A stretch of DNA of 64,000 nucleotides from DAORHV01 sp964458645 (GTDB lineage Bacteria; Patescibacteriota; Gracilibacteria; Peribacterales; Peribacteraceae), in contig CAYWJU010000002.1 in assembly GCA_964458645.1 (NCBI GenBank), forward strand, positions 1 to 64,000, written 5' to 3'. A program made the translations under genes and the position numbers. The notes below the pieces were generated by a model. That model did not search any database and was not told where the DNA came from. It worked only from the letters and a program-made list of their open reading frames with translations. Shown here piece after piece: positions 1 to 9,266 of this stretch; within the stretch, counting starts at the first letter, position 1; every line of letters begins with the position of its first letter.

Positions 1-90
1 TGTAAGAGTAGTCTTACCGTGGTCAACGTGACCGATGGTGCCCACGTTCAAGTGCGGCTTGCTGCGGTCGAATTTTTTCTGCTCGGCCAT
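1..90 (-). CDS. tuf: Translation elongation factor Tu, N-terminal fragment cut by the window edge
   Basis: The minus strand from 90 encodes 30 residues that include LNVGTIGHVDHGKTTLT, the EF-Tu start with its P-loop (GHVDHGKT). EF-Tu is the GTPase that delivers aminoacyl-tRNA to the ribosome. The rest lies beyond base 1. The ATG follows a pyrimidine-rich stretch with no SD, as for most genes here. It lies downstream of rny on the same strand, with a long inverted repeat between them. EF-Tu is not next to fusA, so the classical str operon is dispersed. Confidence 0.97.
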   Translation of the reverse strand, partial: MAEQKKFDRSKPHLNVGTIGHVDHGKTTLT

Positions 91-217
91 AATGAGAAGG
101 GGAAAAGTAGTGGTAGGTAAAATGCTTCAGGGAACCTATTCTTTGCGGAGCATCGTACAGGTCAAAGCCGAGAAAGTGTAGGGAAAGCGGGTAGGGGACG
201 TCAACAGCTTTCACGAG

Positions 218-303
218 GGATTCCGAAGAGTCCGAAGAAACCAAAGAATCCGAGGAACTTTCGCTCCTCGGATTCGTCGGAATCATCGGTTTCTTCGGTT
301 TCC
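218..303. repeat. Long inverted repeat built of 9-base GAxxCCGAx units (copy 1)
   Basis: Two 39-base arms (218-256 and 265-303) around an 8-base loop. The left arm reads as 9-base units GATTCCGAA, GAGTCCGAA, GAAACCAAA, GAATCCGAG; the right arm is its imperfect reverse complement. The transcript would form a long hairpin just after the rny stop codon, before tuf. Related elements lie near 29322, 30153, 31679, 33002 and 47892. A terminator or mRNA 3'-end stabiliser is inferred. Confidence 0.85.
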
Positions 304-307
304 TTGC

Positions 308-1864
308 TTACTTTGCCGTCTCTTCGATGCGGCGTTCGCGGATCACGTTCACACGGATGACACCGGGATACGTGAGTTCGGATTCGATCTTCTTGGCGAT
401 GTCCTTGGCCAGCTTCTGCTGTTGGAGGTCGTCGATTTTTCCTGCGTCCACGAACACGCGGATCTCGCGGCCGGCCGAAATGGCATAGGCCTTGGAGATA
501 CCCTCGAAGCTCTTGGCGGTGTTCTCCAAGTCAGTCAGACGCTTGACGTAGGCTTCCATGGATTCGCGGCGTGCACCTGGGCGAGCGCCCGAGATGGCAT
601 CGACGGCGGCCACGATGAACGCCTCGGCGGACTCGATGGGAATATCTTCGTGATGGGCCGCCACACAGTGGACGACCTCGGGGCGGACCTTGAAGCGCTT
701 GCAGATTTCCACGCCGATCTCGACGTGGGTGCCGGCGACTTCGTGGTCGAGTGCCTTGCCGATGTCATGCAACAGACAGCCTTCCACGACAATGGAAGCG
801 TCGGCACCGATCTCCTCGGCGATCATGCGGCCCAAGTTGGCGGCTTCGACCGAGTGCTTCAGGATGTTCTGTCCGTAGCTGGTGCGGAAGCGCAAGCGTC
901 CGATGATCTTCAGCAAGTCCTGCGGATAACCGGAGATTCCCAGTTCTTCCACGGCGCGCTTGCCGAACTCGAGCATCATCTTGCCTACATCATCCTTCAC
1001 CTTATTCACCACTTCCTCGATGCGGGCGGGCTGAATGCGTCCGTCCTCCACGAGCTTCTCCAGTGCGAGCTTGGCGACGTAGCGGCGGACCAGGTCGTAA
1101 CCGGAGATCACGACTGCACCCGGGGTGTCGTCGATGATCACGTCGATACCGGTCGATGACTCGAACGCGATGATGTTGCGGCCTTCCTTGCCGATAATGC
1201 GCCCCTTCACGTCGTCGCTGGGGAGCTGCACGACAGTCGTTGTAGACTCGGTGGCGACTTCGGAGGCGTAGCGCTGGATTGCCTCGGCCAACACTGCGCG
1301 GGCCGTGGTTTCAGTTTCTTCTTCCAGCTTCTTCTTCAATTCTTTTACCTGACCGGCGAAGTACGGAGCGAATTCTTTCTCGAGTTCGGCCCACAACTGC
1401 TTCTTGGCTTCCTCGGTGGAGAGGTTGGAGACCTTCTCCAGAGCTTCGCGGTGCTTCTGAGCCGACACGCGCAGCTCTTCCTGCATGCCGCGGACTTCTT
1501 CTTCGCGGGTGTCCAGGCGCTTGCGCTGCGTCTCTAATTCAACGACTTTGCGGTCGAGTCCTTTCTCTTTCTCTTCAACGCGGGCTTCGTCTTTCTGGAG
1601 CTTCAGCTCCATCTGCTGCGCTTCAATGCGGGCAGCCGAAACGATCTCTTTTGCCTGGGCCTTGGCCTCGGCTTCGTTGGTCTTGAGCGCACTGCGCTGC
1701 TCAATGACTTTTACGTTCATGTCGTTCAACTCTTTCTCTTTCTTGTCGATCTCGGCCTGCAGCTTGGCTCCGATCTTTTTGCCCGAGCTGAACCAGAACC
1801 ATCCGCAGAGCAAACCGAGGAGGACTCCGGCGACCAGGGCGCCAAAGACGATGGGGTAATCCAT
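308..1864 (-). CDS. rny: Ribonuclease Y
   Basis: 518 residues, the usual RNase Y length. It is a membrane-anchored endoribonuclease that starts mRNA decay. Visible in order: an N-terminal transmembrane segment (about residues 5-27), a long charged coiled coil to about 200, a KH RNA-binding domain containing GRIIGKEGRNI, and an HD domain with the metal-binding LLHDIGKALD motif. The C-terminus ends in the typical VNVIRERR-like strand. The start is the ATG at 1864, whose upstream sequence is pyrimidine-rich without an SD. A possible -10 (TATGAT, complement of 1932-1937) lies about 67 bases upstream. Confidence 0.97.
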   Translation of the reverse strand: MDYPIVFGALVAGVLLGLLCGWFWFSSGKKIGAKLQAEIDKKEKELNDMNVKVIEQRSALKTNEAEAKAQAKEIVSAARIEAQQMELKLQKDEARVEEKEKGLDRKVVELETQRKRLDTREEEVRGMQEELRVSAQKHREALEKVSNLSTEEAKKQLWAELEKEFAPYFAGQVKELKKKLEEETETTARAVLAEAIQRYASEVATESTTTVVQLPSDDVKGRIIGKEGRNIIAFESSTGIDVIIDDTPGAVVISGYDLVRRYVAKLALEKLVEDGRIQPARIEEVVNKVKDDVGKMMLEFGKRAVEELGISGYPQDLLKIIGRLRFRTSYGQNILKHSVEAANLGRMIAEEIGADASIVVEGCLLHDIGKALDHEVAGTHVEIGVEICKRFKVRPEVVHCVAAHHEDIPIESAEAFIVAAVDAISGARPGARRESMEAYVKRLTDLENTAKSFEGISKAYAISAGREIRVFVDAGKIDDLQQQKLAKDIAKKIESELTYPGVIRVNVIRERRIEETAK

Positions 1865-2355
1865 GAATAAGGGGGAAAGCGAGTGTGCTTCCCGCTTTCA
1901 GCGAGCGACTCAATTGTGCCTCTTTTCCTGTATCATACGCCTAGAGACCCCATCGCTATGGATGGCGTCAGTTGGCGGTCGATGTGGAGCAAGGCAAGTG
2001 TCATGGGAGTCGGGTTTCAGATTGGCTTCTGAGTTCGCTGAAAAGGGAAGTGATACTCCTATTGTAGATCATGTTCAGGATGGCGGCCAGAGGGCGGTAG
2101 ACGTGTGGCAAAGCCAAAACATTGGATGAAGCCGAAAACAGACATTGCAAAAATAGCCACTTTCTTCTTTGAAAATATTTTGACAAGTTTTTTAAACAGA
2201 CTGGGAATGAATGCTTTTCGCTGAAACCTTGATGCGGCTCTTTGTGTCGTTGGAACCCGGTCGGTGTGAATAACTAGCCGAAAACCCGCATTGATTCTTT
2301 TTGCCGCTCTACCGGAGTCTGTGGCATGCCTTCGGCCGCTGGTTTCATAGTGGGC
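1865..2355. other. Intergenic region between divergent rny and the nuclease gene
   Basis: No convincing gene is seen. It should hold the rny promoter (near 1932-1937, minus strand) and that of the rightward gene. A TTGACA at 2180-2185 lies in an AT-rich patch, but the sequence 17 bases later (GGGAAT) is a poor -10. Short frames across it have no coding character. Confidence 0.5.
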
Positions 2356-4703
2356 ATGAAACACCATTGTTACGCAGCTATTGGCATCCTTTTCTTTCTC
2401 GCCCCGCTGGGCGTGCATGCCCAGGCCGTCATCAGCGAAGTGCTGTGGATGGGTAGTGACCAAAGCACCTCCGACGAGTGGCTGGAAATCGCTCGTTTGC
2501 CATGTGTGTCTGTGGCCGAATGCCCGCCGGTGGATTTGAGTGACTGGAGCATTGTGTCACTGAATTCCTCCGGTCTGGAAGTGACCATCGCTACGTTTCC
2601 CGTCGGTACCATGCTCACAATCGAGCAGCCGCTGGTTGTCGCTCGCACGGCCGCCAGCACGTCGCGGCTAGAGCAGGAGCCAAGTCTCGTTGCCTCGACT
2701 CTATCGCTTCCGAATACCAAGCTTCTGCTGAAGCTCGTGAACGCCGCCGGGACGGTAGTGGATGAAGTCGACGATGGTGTCGGCGCGCCGTTTGCCGGCG
2801 CCAACCCCTCGGGCGGTACCAAGGCCAGCATGGAGCGCATCGATCTGTCCGTCCCTGGAACAGTGCGGGAGAACTGGCGCACTGCTACCGAAGCCATGAC
2901 CTGGATGCTGGTGCGGCCATGCTCGGCACGCCGGGCTGGTTCGCGTACCCGGATTTGCCGCAGGCTCCGCCGCCGGAGAGTGGCAGCGGATCTGCCGTTC
3001 TACCCGATGACGACGCAGGGATTTCATCGGGTTCCGGCAGCACGACGGAGGACTCTGCGCCCAGTCCGCCACCCGAGTCGCCGCCTTTCCACGTCATCGT
3101 GAATGCAGTACTTCCCAATCCTGCCGGCAAAGACGAGTTGGGAGAGTGGATTGAGCTGAAGAACCTGTCCGGCGTGCCTGCGGTGCTGAACGGCTGGACA
3201 GTGGTGGGGGAGGGAGGTTCGACCAAGACGTTCCCGCTCGACGGGAGAGTCATTGATGCGTTGTCCACGTTGCGGCTCACGTTCGCCGAGACGCAACTAT
3301 CGCTTACGAATAGTACATTCCGCGTGACGATGTTGAATGACATGGGTGCAGAGGCTTCTGCGGTGAGCTGGGAGAATGCGACCGAACAACGGGTATATCG
3401 GCCGAATCTGTACAGCGACCTCACGCTGCACGGCACGGTGAGCAGAGTGATCGACGGCGACACGTTGGAAGTGGTGTTTGATCAAGAGTCCACGCCCGAT
3501 GGCAGGAGCGTGGCCACTGTCCGGCTCATTGGTATCGACGCACCCGAATCGGTACACCCAACCAAGAAGCCGGAGCCGTATGGAGTCGAGGCATCGAATA
3601 TGCTTCGAGGGCTTCTGGAAAAGAAAAAAGTTGAACTACAATTTGATACAAACAATTGGGACGTGTACGACCGGATGCTCGCCTACGTGACGGTGGACGA
3701 ACAGGTGTTGGCACAGGAGCGGCTGCTTTCGACCGGCTTGGCGAAGGTGTATCCGGACTATGCGTTTACGCGCCGAAGCTTGTTCGATGCGTATGAATTA
3801 CAGGCAAAAGTGCTGCATGTCGGCATGTGGGGCGTGCCGGCATCGACGCCGGAATACAAGGCACCCGCTGCGTTCACTGTTTCCACGGCTGTTGCAGACG
3901 ACAAGATTGTGCAGACCGAAACCTCCGACACAGGAAAGACTGCCGGACCGATTACGTTTGCGCCTACCTGGTCGGACTTGGTTCTTTCCGAGGTCTATGC
4001 CCACCCCAAGAAGACCGTCGCCGGCGACCCATTGGGTGCGGAGTGGATCGAAGTACACAATGCAGGTGACGATTCACTTACGTTGAAGGGCTGGAAGATC
4101 CGAGTCGGCGAAGGGGACAAGGCGAAGAACTACGCCATAGGATTCTCCGGCATCGTCGGACCAGATGAGCGGATCGTGCTGTCGGGATCGGGTGAAACGT
4201 TCAAACTCCGTGATTCCGGCAATGCGGTCGCGCTGGTGGCACCCGACGGTACGGTCACGTCTACGGCAGTGTATCCGGCACTGAAGGTCGGTCAGTCATG
4301 GGTGGTCGACGATGCTTGTGTTGCAAGTGAGCCGACGCCGGGTCTGGAAAATCGTTGTGCGACCCAGGCGGTCTCGGAACACGGTGCATCGGTTGCGGCA
4401 ACAGTTTCCAAGGCGATGACCAAGTCATTGTCGGCAACAACAAAGAAGTCTTCTGCAAAGAAAGCGCCCAGCCCGGAGTTCCTGCTGGCACAGCGAAGTT
4501 TGGATGCGCTGCAGTCGCAGTCCGGCGGGTCGCTGACGCTTGGCGGTGCCGAGGGGGTCGCCGGATTTTGGCAGGCGCTTACGTTTTTCCTGGCAGCCGT
4601 GTCGCTGTGTCAGGGTGTTCTGGTGGCGCTGGTCGCGTGGAAGTCGGGGTTGCTGTCGGGTGCGCGAAAAGTGCGGCTTGGTGACGATGTGGCGGCTGCT
4701 TAG
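2356..4703 (+). pseudogene. Secreted lamin-tail-domain / thermonuclease protein, frameshifted near 2898
   Basis: Frame 1 starts at ATG 2356 with a signal peptide (cleavage after GVHA) and a lamin-tail (LTD) domain starting VISEVLW. It loses frame near 2898. The +2 frame then carries a second LTD domain (HVIVNAVLPNP...GEWIEL), a staphylococcal-nuclease-like domain (VSRVIDGDTLEV, VRLIGIDAPES, YDRMLAYV), a third LTD domain and a C-terminal hydrophobic segment. Inserting one g after 2898 gives AMDLDAGAAMLGTPGW, which joins both frames smoothly. Either a one-base sequencing error or a recent real mutation explains this. The intact product would be about 780 residues: an exported, membrane-tethered nuclease, possibly for scavenging DNA. 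It converges with the minus-strand gene ending at 4700. Confidence 0.85.
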
Positions 4704-5149
4704 GCGTCGGCGTCGTCACTTCCTTGTTGCAGGAACTTGCGGATGTCGGCCACCACGTTGCCTTCGTTGCTTCGTGCTGAAGACTCGATGTCACGGGCCA
4801 AGCCGCGCTCGACTGCATCGCAATTTTGCGTAAAGCCGCTGCCAATGGACGAAATAGTTCCGCGGAACGATTTCATGACGGTTTCCTCTGCGACCTCTGA
4901 CTCAGCCTCTGACTCAGCGATGATTTGCTGCTGTTCCTGCATGAATCGCTTGCGCAGTTCGGCGTCCTCGGCGCGCAGGGCGGCTTCGGCTTCACACAGG
5001 GCCTTCAGCTCCAGGCGCAATTCCGTCGGCCATTCGTTGTTCTCAATGCGCGTAATGTACGAACGCTTCTTCTCCGCGGAAATGCTCCGTGCGTTGCGGA
5101 TGGTGTAGAGCAGAAGTTCGTAGGCGGTGATGGTGGGGTTGTTCGTCAT
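4700..5149 (-). CDS. Unrecognised helical protein, 149 aa
   Basis: No family recognised. The product is charged and mostly helical: a central Glu/Ala/Arg-rich stretch (LKALCEAEAALRAEDAELRKRF) suggests a coiled coil. There is no signal peptide or membrane segment. It follows the 441-residue gene on the same strand after 24 bases, so the two probably form one transcript driven from 6535-6563. The stop overlaps the stop of the convergent nuclease gene by a few bases. Confidence 0.75.
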   Translation of the reverse strand: MTNNPTITAYELLLYTIRNARSISAEKKRSYITRIENNEWPTELRLELKALCEAEAALRAEDAELRKRFMQEQQQIIAESEAESEVAEETVMKSFRGTISSIGSGFTQNCDAVERGLARDIESSARSNEGNVVADIRKFLQQGSDDADA

Positions 5150-5173
5150 GGGTGAGGGGTGTGCGGTACGGCG

Positions 5174-6499
5174 TTAAGGAACAAGGGGGGCGGGAGCAAC
5201 CACGACTGGCGCGACGGTCTTCAGCTGCACCACGTCGGCGTTGGCCGTCGCAGGAACTGCCGGCGGCGTATCGAACGCGACGCATTCGGCGGGCAATCCC
5301 TCGGCTTTGTAATAGGTGAGGTGCGACTTGCCGCCGTCTGGTGACAGGTCTATAGAGGCGTATGTACCGTTTGCAGCCTGCAAAATAATGAAGCGACCAC
5401 CCTTTGCTTTCGTAGCACGGACCTCGAAGGCCGTGCCGATGCCATTGATATCAATGTTCACCCGCATGTTGCGCGTTCCTTTTTCATTGACCATGCCCAG
5501 GCGCTCCTGAGAGCCGGGAATTTCATTAATGCTCTTCACGGCCTCAGCACGCTGAATCAGTTTGCCGCGCAGAAAGACTTGTGCGGCCTTGGCCAATTCC
5601 GGCGAGGCCAGCTTGTCGACCGCGACCTTGAAGAGGTCTTTCTGTTCTTTGGAGATGTTCAAGCCGTCGATTTTGTTTTTCAGCGGGACGCCGGCATTTT
5701 TTTTGCCGCTGGCGGCCGCATAGAGGTCATCTTCGAGCCCGAAAAGCCCGTTGTCACCGAAGCGTGTCGTAATGCCAGTGAGCGTGGCATACACGCTTTC
5801 GACTTTCGGCATTGCGTCATCCGGATACTCCTTCTTCTCCAGGGCAGCTTTGTCTGCAGCGATTTTCGTACGCAGGGCAATTCCTACATCACGCATGACC
5901 GCTGTCTGCTTGAGTGCAGGCAGAGATGTTTCCGTGCCAAGCATCGCGGCGAGCTGTCGCATTCCAGCCTCCTCCTGCTCAAGGAACTCGACCTCTTTCT
6001 GGCTGTCGGTGATAAATGCTTCGCAGATTTGCGCCTTGGCGGTGCAGATGGCCAGCTTGCGGTCGGTGTCCTTGCCCAGCTTCAGGATGTCGTTTTTGGA
6101 ATCCTCTGCGAATCGCAGAATCTTGCCGCCAGCTGAGGCAATAGCGGCATCGACCTTCTTGATTGCCTCATCCTCCATAGCTTTGTCCACAGTCTGCAGC
6201 AGATCATTGTTTTCCATTTCTTTGCGCTTTTCTTTTAACTGCCCCTTTCTGTCGAGGCTGCCCATGCCGCGGATGTTCCATCGACCCTGCACCAGTGCTT
6301 CACGGCGCTTGTTATATGTTTCGGCAATTTGGACCGAGGTGGCATTCTGTTTATCTCGCACTTCCTTCATGCGGGAGTCCGTGGTTTCCATCTGCTTGCT
6401 CTTGCCGACGTATTCGGCGATCACATCGGTGCGCTCTTTCATTTTGTCGTGCACCAAACGGTGTTCACGCCAATCGTTTCCCTGAAAGTGGTTTCGCAT
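5174..6499 (-). CDS. Unrecognised coiled-coil protein with the N-terminal EHRL motif, 441 aa
   Basis: No known family. The N-terminus (MRNHFQGNDWREHRLVHDK) has the E(H/S)R(L/M) motif seen at the start of four other large proteins in this window. Residues about 25-330 are charged and helical (for example RKGQLKEKRKEMENNDLL). The last 100 residues look beta-rich, ending in a Pro/Val/Ala tail (APVVVAPAPLVP). There is no classical signal peptide. It is first gene of a two-gene unit, with a good promoter (TTGGCA-17-TATAAT) just upstream. A structural or surface-associated role is inference only. Confidence 0.8.
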   Translation of the reverse strand: MRNHFQGNDWREHRLVHDKMKERTDVIAEYVGKSKQMETTDSRMKEVRDKQNATSVQIAETYNKRREALVQGRWNIRGMGSLDRKGQLKEKRKEMENNDLLQTVDKAMEDEAIKKVDAAIASAGGKILRFAEDSKNDILKLGKDTDRKLAICTAKAQICEAFITDSQKEVEFLEQEEAGMRQLAAMLGTETSLPALKQTAVMRDVGIALRTKIAADKAALEKKEYPDDAMPKVESVYATLTGITTRFGDNGLFGLEDDLYAAASGKKNAGVPLKNKIDGLNISKEQKDLFKVAVDKLASPELAKAAQVFLRGKLIQRAEAVKSINEIPGSQERLGMVNEKGTRNMRVNIDINGIGTAFEVRATKAKGGRFIILQAANGTYASIDLSPDGGKSHLTYYKAEGLPAECVAFDTPPAVPATANADVVQLKTVAPVVVAPAPLVP

Positions 6500-6534
6500 A
6501 GTGTTGGTCTGAATGGGTGTGAGTTTGTACGTTT

Positions 6535-6563
6535 ATTATAGCATTTAATTAATTAATTGCCAA
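6535..6563 (-). promoter_or_regulatory. Promoter of the 441-aa gene
   Basis: On the minus strand: TTGGCA (complement of 6558-6563), a 17-base spacer and TATAAT (complement of 6535-6540), 35 bases before the start codon. The -35 box touches the inverted repeat at 6561-6600. Confidence 0.7.
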
Positions 6564-6600
6564 TATTCGACGGCTTGAGGCTCCTCCAAGCCAAATATTG
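6561..6600. repeat. 40-base inverted repeat between divergent genes
   Basis: CAATATT (6561-6567) pairs with AATATTG (6594-6600), and inside it GGCTTGAGG pairs imperfectly with CTCCAAGCC. It overlaps the -35 of the leftward promoter and the TTGACA (6598-6603) of the rightward one, so it could be an operator acting on both. Confidence 0.55.
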
Positions 6601-6626
6601 ACATTATTTCATTATAATTGTTAAAT
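6598..6626 (+). promoter_or_regulatory. Promoter of the RAP-domain gene
   Basis: TTGACA (6598-6603), 17-base spacer, TTAAAT (6621-6626). The ATG at 6638 is only 11 bases after the -10, so the 5' leader would be about 4-5 bases. Confidence 0.6.
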
Positions 6627-6637
6627 ATACCATCTTT

Positions 6638-9076
6638 ATGGCGCATTTATCCGACTCCAGCAGCCAAAGGCTACCCCCTCGATTTTGTGCTGGTGAAAAT
6701 GGCGAACGCCCCAGTGAGGATCCCATCGATCGACTCGGAGCCATTATTGAGCATATGAATGTTAACGATGAAGAGCGCGTCGTATGGAATCGTGAAGTCG
6801 GCCGGGTGGTTCACCTTGTTCGGGGAAGAAAAACGCAGCTTATTTCAGATGCTTTGCAGGCGATTGTTTCGCGATTGCAATTCTGCTTGGCGGATACGCT
6901 GCAGCAAGATATCGGCATGTCGACCGATGACAGCATCGGTGCCATGAAGGGCGGCTATTCACTTGCCGATCTGTATGAATTGGAGGGTGCCGGAGTCACG
7001 CCGCTACGCGACAGAGCGGAAGGCTTAGTGGAGCTGCAAACGATTGTGCAAACGGTCCGTGGCATGACGCTGTCGCAAATCAATCGAGCTGCTGCAAGAG
7101 CATCTGCTGCGCTGAATAGCGATGCATTGCGACGCATGGAAAGCGAGCGTGCCATTCGACAGTGCGAAACGCTGTTGGAGCAGCGTGTGGAGAGTATGGC
7201 TGAATTCCTGCGATTGCTGAATACGCCGATGTTGCGTGCGCACCTACCGACCACGCCTCACCTTCTCGCCAGGGCCATGCGGCGGTTCGGCATGTTGAGT
7301 GTGCATTTTGCGGGACACGATGTAGCTCGAACAGGGCATCGCACAACGTTGTCCTACTTTCTCTCGGTGGGTGCGCGTCCGGGCATTGTCGAGAACTTTA
7401 CCCAGCAAGAGGTCATCGAGACGGTTGAGTCTTTGCGACAGCTTACGGATACCGTCGATGAGGCACGACCGGAGTTGATACAGTTTGCCGAAGGACTGGC
7501 CGCCCGTTGTCTGGCGTTGCTTGAGGCGATGGAAGACCCTTGCGCTGGCGTGTCGCTGCTCAACGGTCTGTCGCGATTGCGGTTTGAGCACCCCAGCTTC
7601 CCTGCATTGCGCAAAGCTTTGTTGCGCAAGATTGCAGTCGATGCGCCGATGCTGCCACCCGAACGACTTGCGCTTGCGATTGAATCTTGGCGGCGTTCCG
7701 CGCAGCATTGCGAGTCGGATGATGACGTCGCGCTCAGTACTCTGATGCAACGTGGAGCCGATGTCGCCGCTGTCTACACGCCTCGTCAGGTGGTGAATGC
7801 ACTGCATGATGTGGCTGAACTGAGCAGCGTTCGCGCGTCGCATGCAGCACAGGCCTACGTGCGATCATTGTGTCGTAACGGTCGGTCACAACCTCCGAAA
7901 ACATTCGGCGCAGCAGAAGTGGCCTGGATGCTCCGTACTCTTGGATTATGTGAGGCTGAAGGCGCCGATACATCCGTATTTGGAGAAATGCTCGTGCAAC
8001 GCGGCGGCGCGTTATTGAGTGATCCGCAGACGCAACACGGGTTTGGGAATCGGGAGGTGGGCATGTCGTTGCTGGCCATGGCCCAGCATGAGCGACGGCA
8101 GGGGCAGAAGCGCGTGAACGTTGCGCCCTCGCCAGATCGCGCGCACTTCGTCGACCAGCTTGCGCGCCGCGCCGCCGATCTAGACGGTCGGCATGACGCC
8201 ATCAGTGGCACATCGGCATTCAGTGCATTCGCCCATATTGAACTACGCTCAGCGAACATTGAGCGCATGTTGCGTGTGTTGGCTGCCAGCGGCCCAACAT
8301 GGTCGACTGCCGGGCGTCCAGAAGATTGTCTCAAGCGTCAGCAAGAGAGTTTTTGGGCGATTGCCCGCATGGGAATTCGCGATGAACACACGGTGGCATT
8401 CGCTCGTTTCTTAGCACGGACGATGACCAAGCGATTGCCACACATGAATTTGCAGGCGGTCTCGCGCAACATCTGGTCGTGCATGGTGATCCAGTATGTG
8501 AATCCAGGCGCGCTTTCGGCGGATAGTCTGGATGCGGCAGTCGATCGTGCTGATGAGCTGGTCGATGCACATGCAGAACCGTTGCATGCATTCGATGCGG
8601 TGCAGGTGTATCACGCACAAACGTACTTGCGAGGCTATGCGCATCCGCGCTGCACCCAAGCATGTCGTGGCGATGTCGATGCGTGGCTTGCCAGCGGCAA
8701 CGTACCGACAGACTTTCGTCGCCACAGCGAAACTCGTGTCCAGCAGACTGCTATCAGTCCGGCAGAATTGGATGTACGCGAGTATTTGCAGCATTGCTAT
8801 GGAGCAGATGCGCAGCCCGATGTACTGCACCATGGATTCAATTTAGACGTTGCCGTTCGCATTATTCGGCCCGGACGAGAGCCGATGTTGGTAGACGTGG
8901 AAGTAGACGGCCGCACGCATGGAACCCCGCATACCAGGCATACTGATGCGTTACGAGATTCGCTCTTGGAAAAGAAGTTTGGCGCGAAAGTTCTGCGATT
9001 GCCATACACAACAGATAGTCATGAGCTGCTTGCCGAAGCCAGGCGTGCACTGGAGGTGGTAGCGCTCCAGGGCTAG
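6638..9076 (+). CDS. Helical-repeat protein with a C-terminal RAP/DUF559-like domain (FASTK-like), 812 aa
   Basis: About 690 residues of alpha-helical repeats (for example NLQAVSRNIWSCMVIQYV) precede a C-terminal domain of roughly 85 residues: FNLDVAVRI, LVDVEVDGRTHG, DALRDSLLEKKFGAKVLRLP. That pattern (EVDG..H, R..L...G..V.RLPY) matches RAP domains and the related DUF559/Vsr-like nuclease fold. The combination resembles FASTK and octotricopeptide-repeat RNA-binding proteins, known mostly from eukaryotes and a few host-associated bacteria. A role in RNA binding or processing is inferred. There is no signal peptide. The start is ATG 6638, without an SD. Confidence 0.7.
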   Translation: MAHLSDSSSQRLPPRFCAGENGERPSEDPIDRLGAIIEHMNVNDEERVVWNREVGRVVHLVRGRKTQLISDALQAIVSRLQFCLADTLQQDIGMSTDDSIGAMKGGYSLADLYELEGAGVTPLRDRAEGLVELQTIVQTVRGMTLSQINRAAARASAALNSDALRRMESERAIRQCETLLEQRVESMAEFLRLLNTPMLRAHLPTTPHLLARAMRRFGMLSVHFAGHDVARTGHRTTLSYFLSVGARPGIVENFTQQEVIETVESLRQLTDTVDEARPELIQFAEGLAARCLALLEAMEDPCAGVSLLNGLSRLRFEHPSFPALRKALLRKIAVDAPMLPPERLALAIESWRRSAQHCESDDDVALSTLMQRGADVAAVYTPRQVVNALHDVAELSSVRASHAAQAYVRSLCRNGRSQPPKTFGAAEVAWMLRTLGLCEAEGADTSVFGEMLVQRGGALLSDPQTQHGFGNREVGMSLLAMAQHERRQGQKRVNVAPSPDRAHFVDQLARRAADLDGRHDAISGTSAFSAFAHIELRSANIERMLRVLAASGPTWSTAGRPEDCLKRQQESFWAIARMGIRDEHTVAFARFLARTMTKRLPHMNLQAVSRNIWSCMVIQYVNPGALSADSLDAAVDRADELVDAHAEPLHAFDAVQVYHAQTYLRGYAHPRCTQACRGDVDAWLASGNVPTDFRRHSETRVQQTAISPAELDVREYLQHCYGADAQPDVLHHGFNLDVAVRIIRPGREPMLVDVEVDGRTHGTPHTRHTDALRDSLLEKKFGAKVLRLPYTTDSHELLAEARRALEVVALQG

Positions 9077-9120
9077 TCTGAAATGTCGGGTAAAATGTGG
9101 ATATTTAGCCTAAATTGTGT

Positions 9121-9266
9121 TATAATGCAAGTTAGGCTGATCCTTGCACATCACCGCCAGATAGGCCCCTTCGACAGGGGTTCTGGTGACTTTTCTCTAC
9201 TCCAACAAAACGCAAGTTTCGAACGAGTGGTGTGCAAGCCTGCCAAACCCCGAGGAGGGTAGACTA
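9121..9266 (+). promoter_or_regulatory. Promoter, structured leader and SD of cassette 1
   Basis: The -10 is TATAAT (9121-9126); no good -35 is seen. The leader starts with AGGCTGATCC (9134-9143), followed by ATCACCG (9150-9156), both shared with cassette 2 at the same spacing from the -10. Predicted structure: CTTGCACA (9143-9150) pairs with TGTGCAAG (9231-9238), enclosing a hairpin at 9151-9189. A strong SD, AGGAGG (9253-9258), lies 8 bases before the ATG, unlike the SD-less genes around it. Confidence 0.65.

Noticed and set aside
2059..2463. A 134-codon minus-strand frame upstream of the nuclease gene
   Set aside because: It overlaps the signal-peptide coding start of the nuclease, has no upstream signals and an AT-biased Lys/Phe stretch typical of noncoding sequence.
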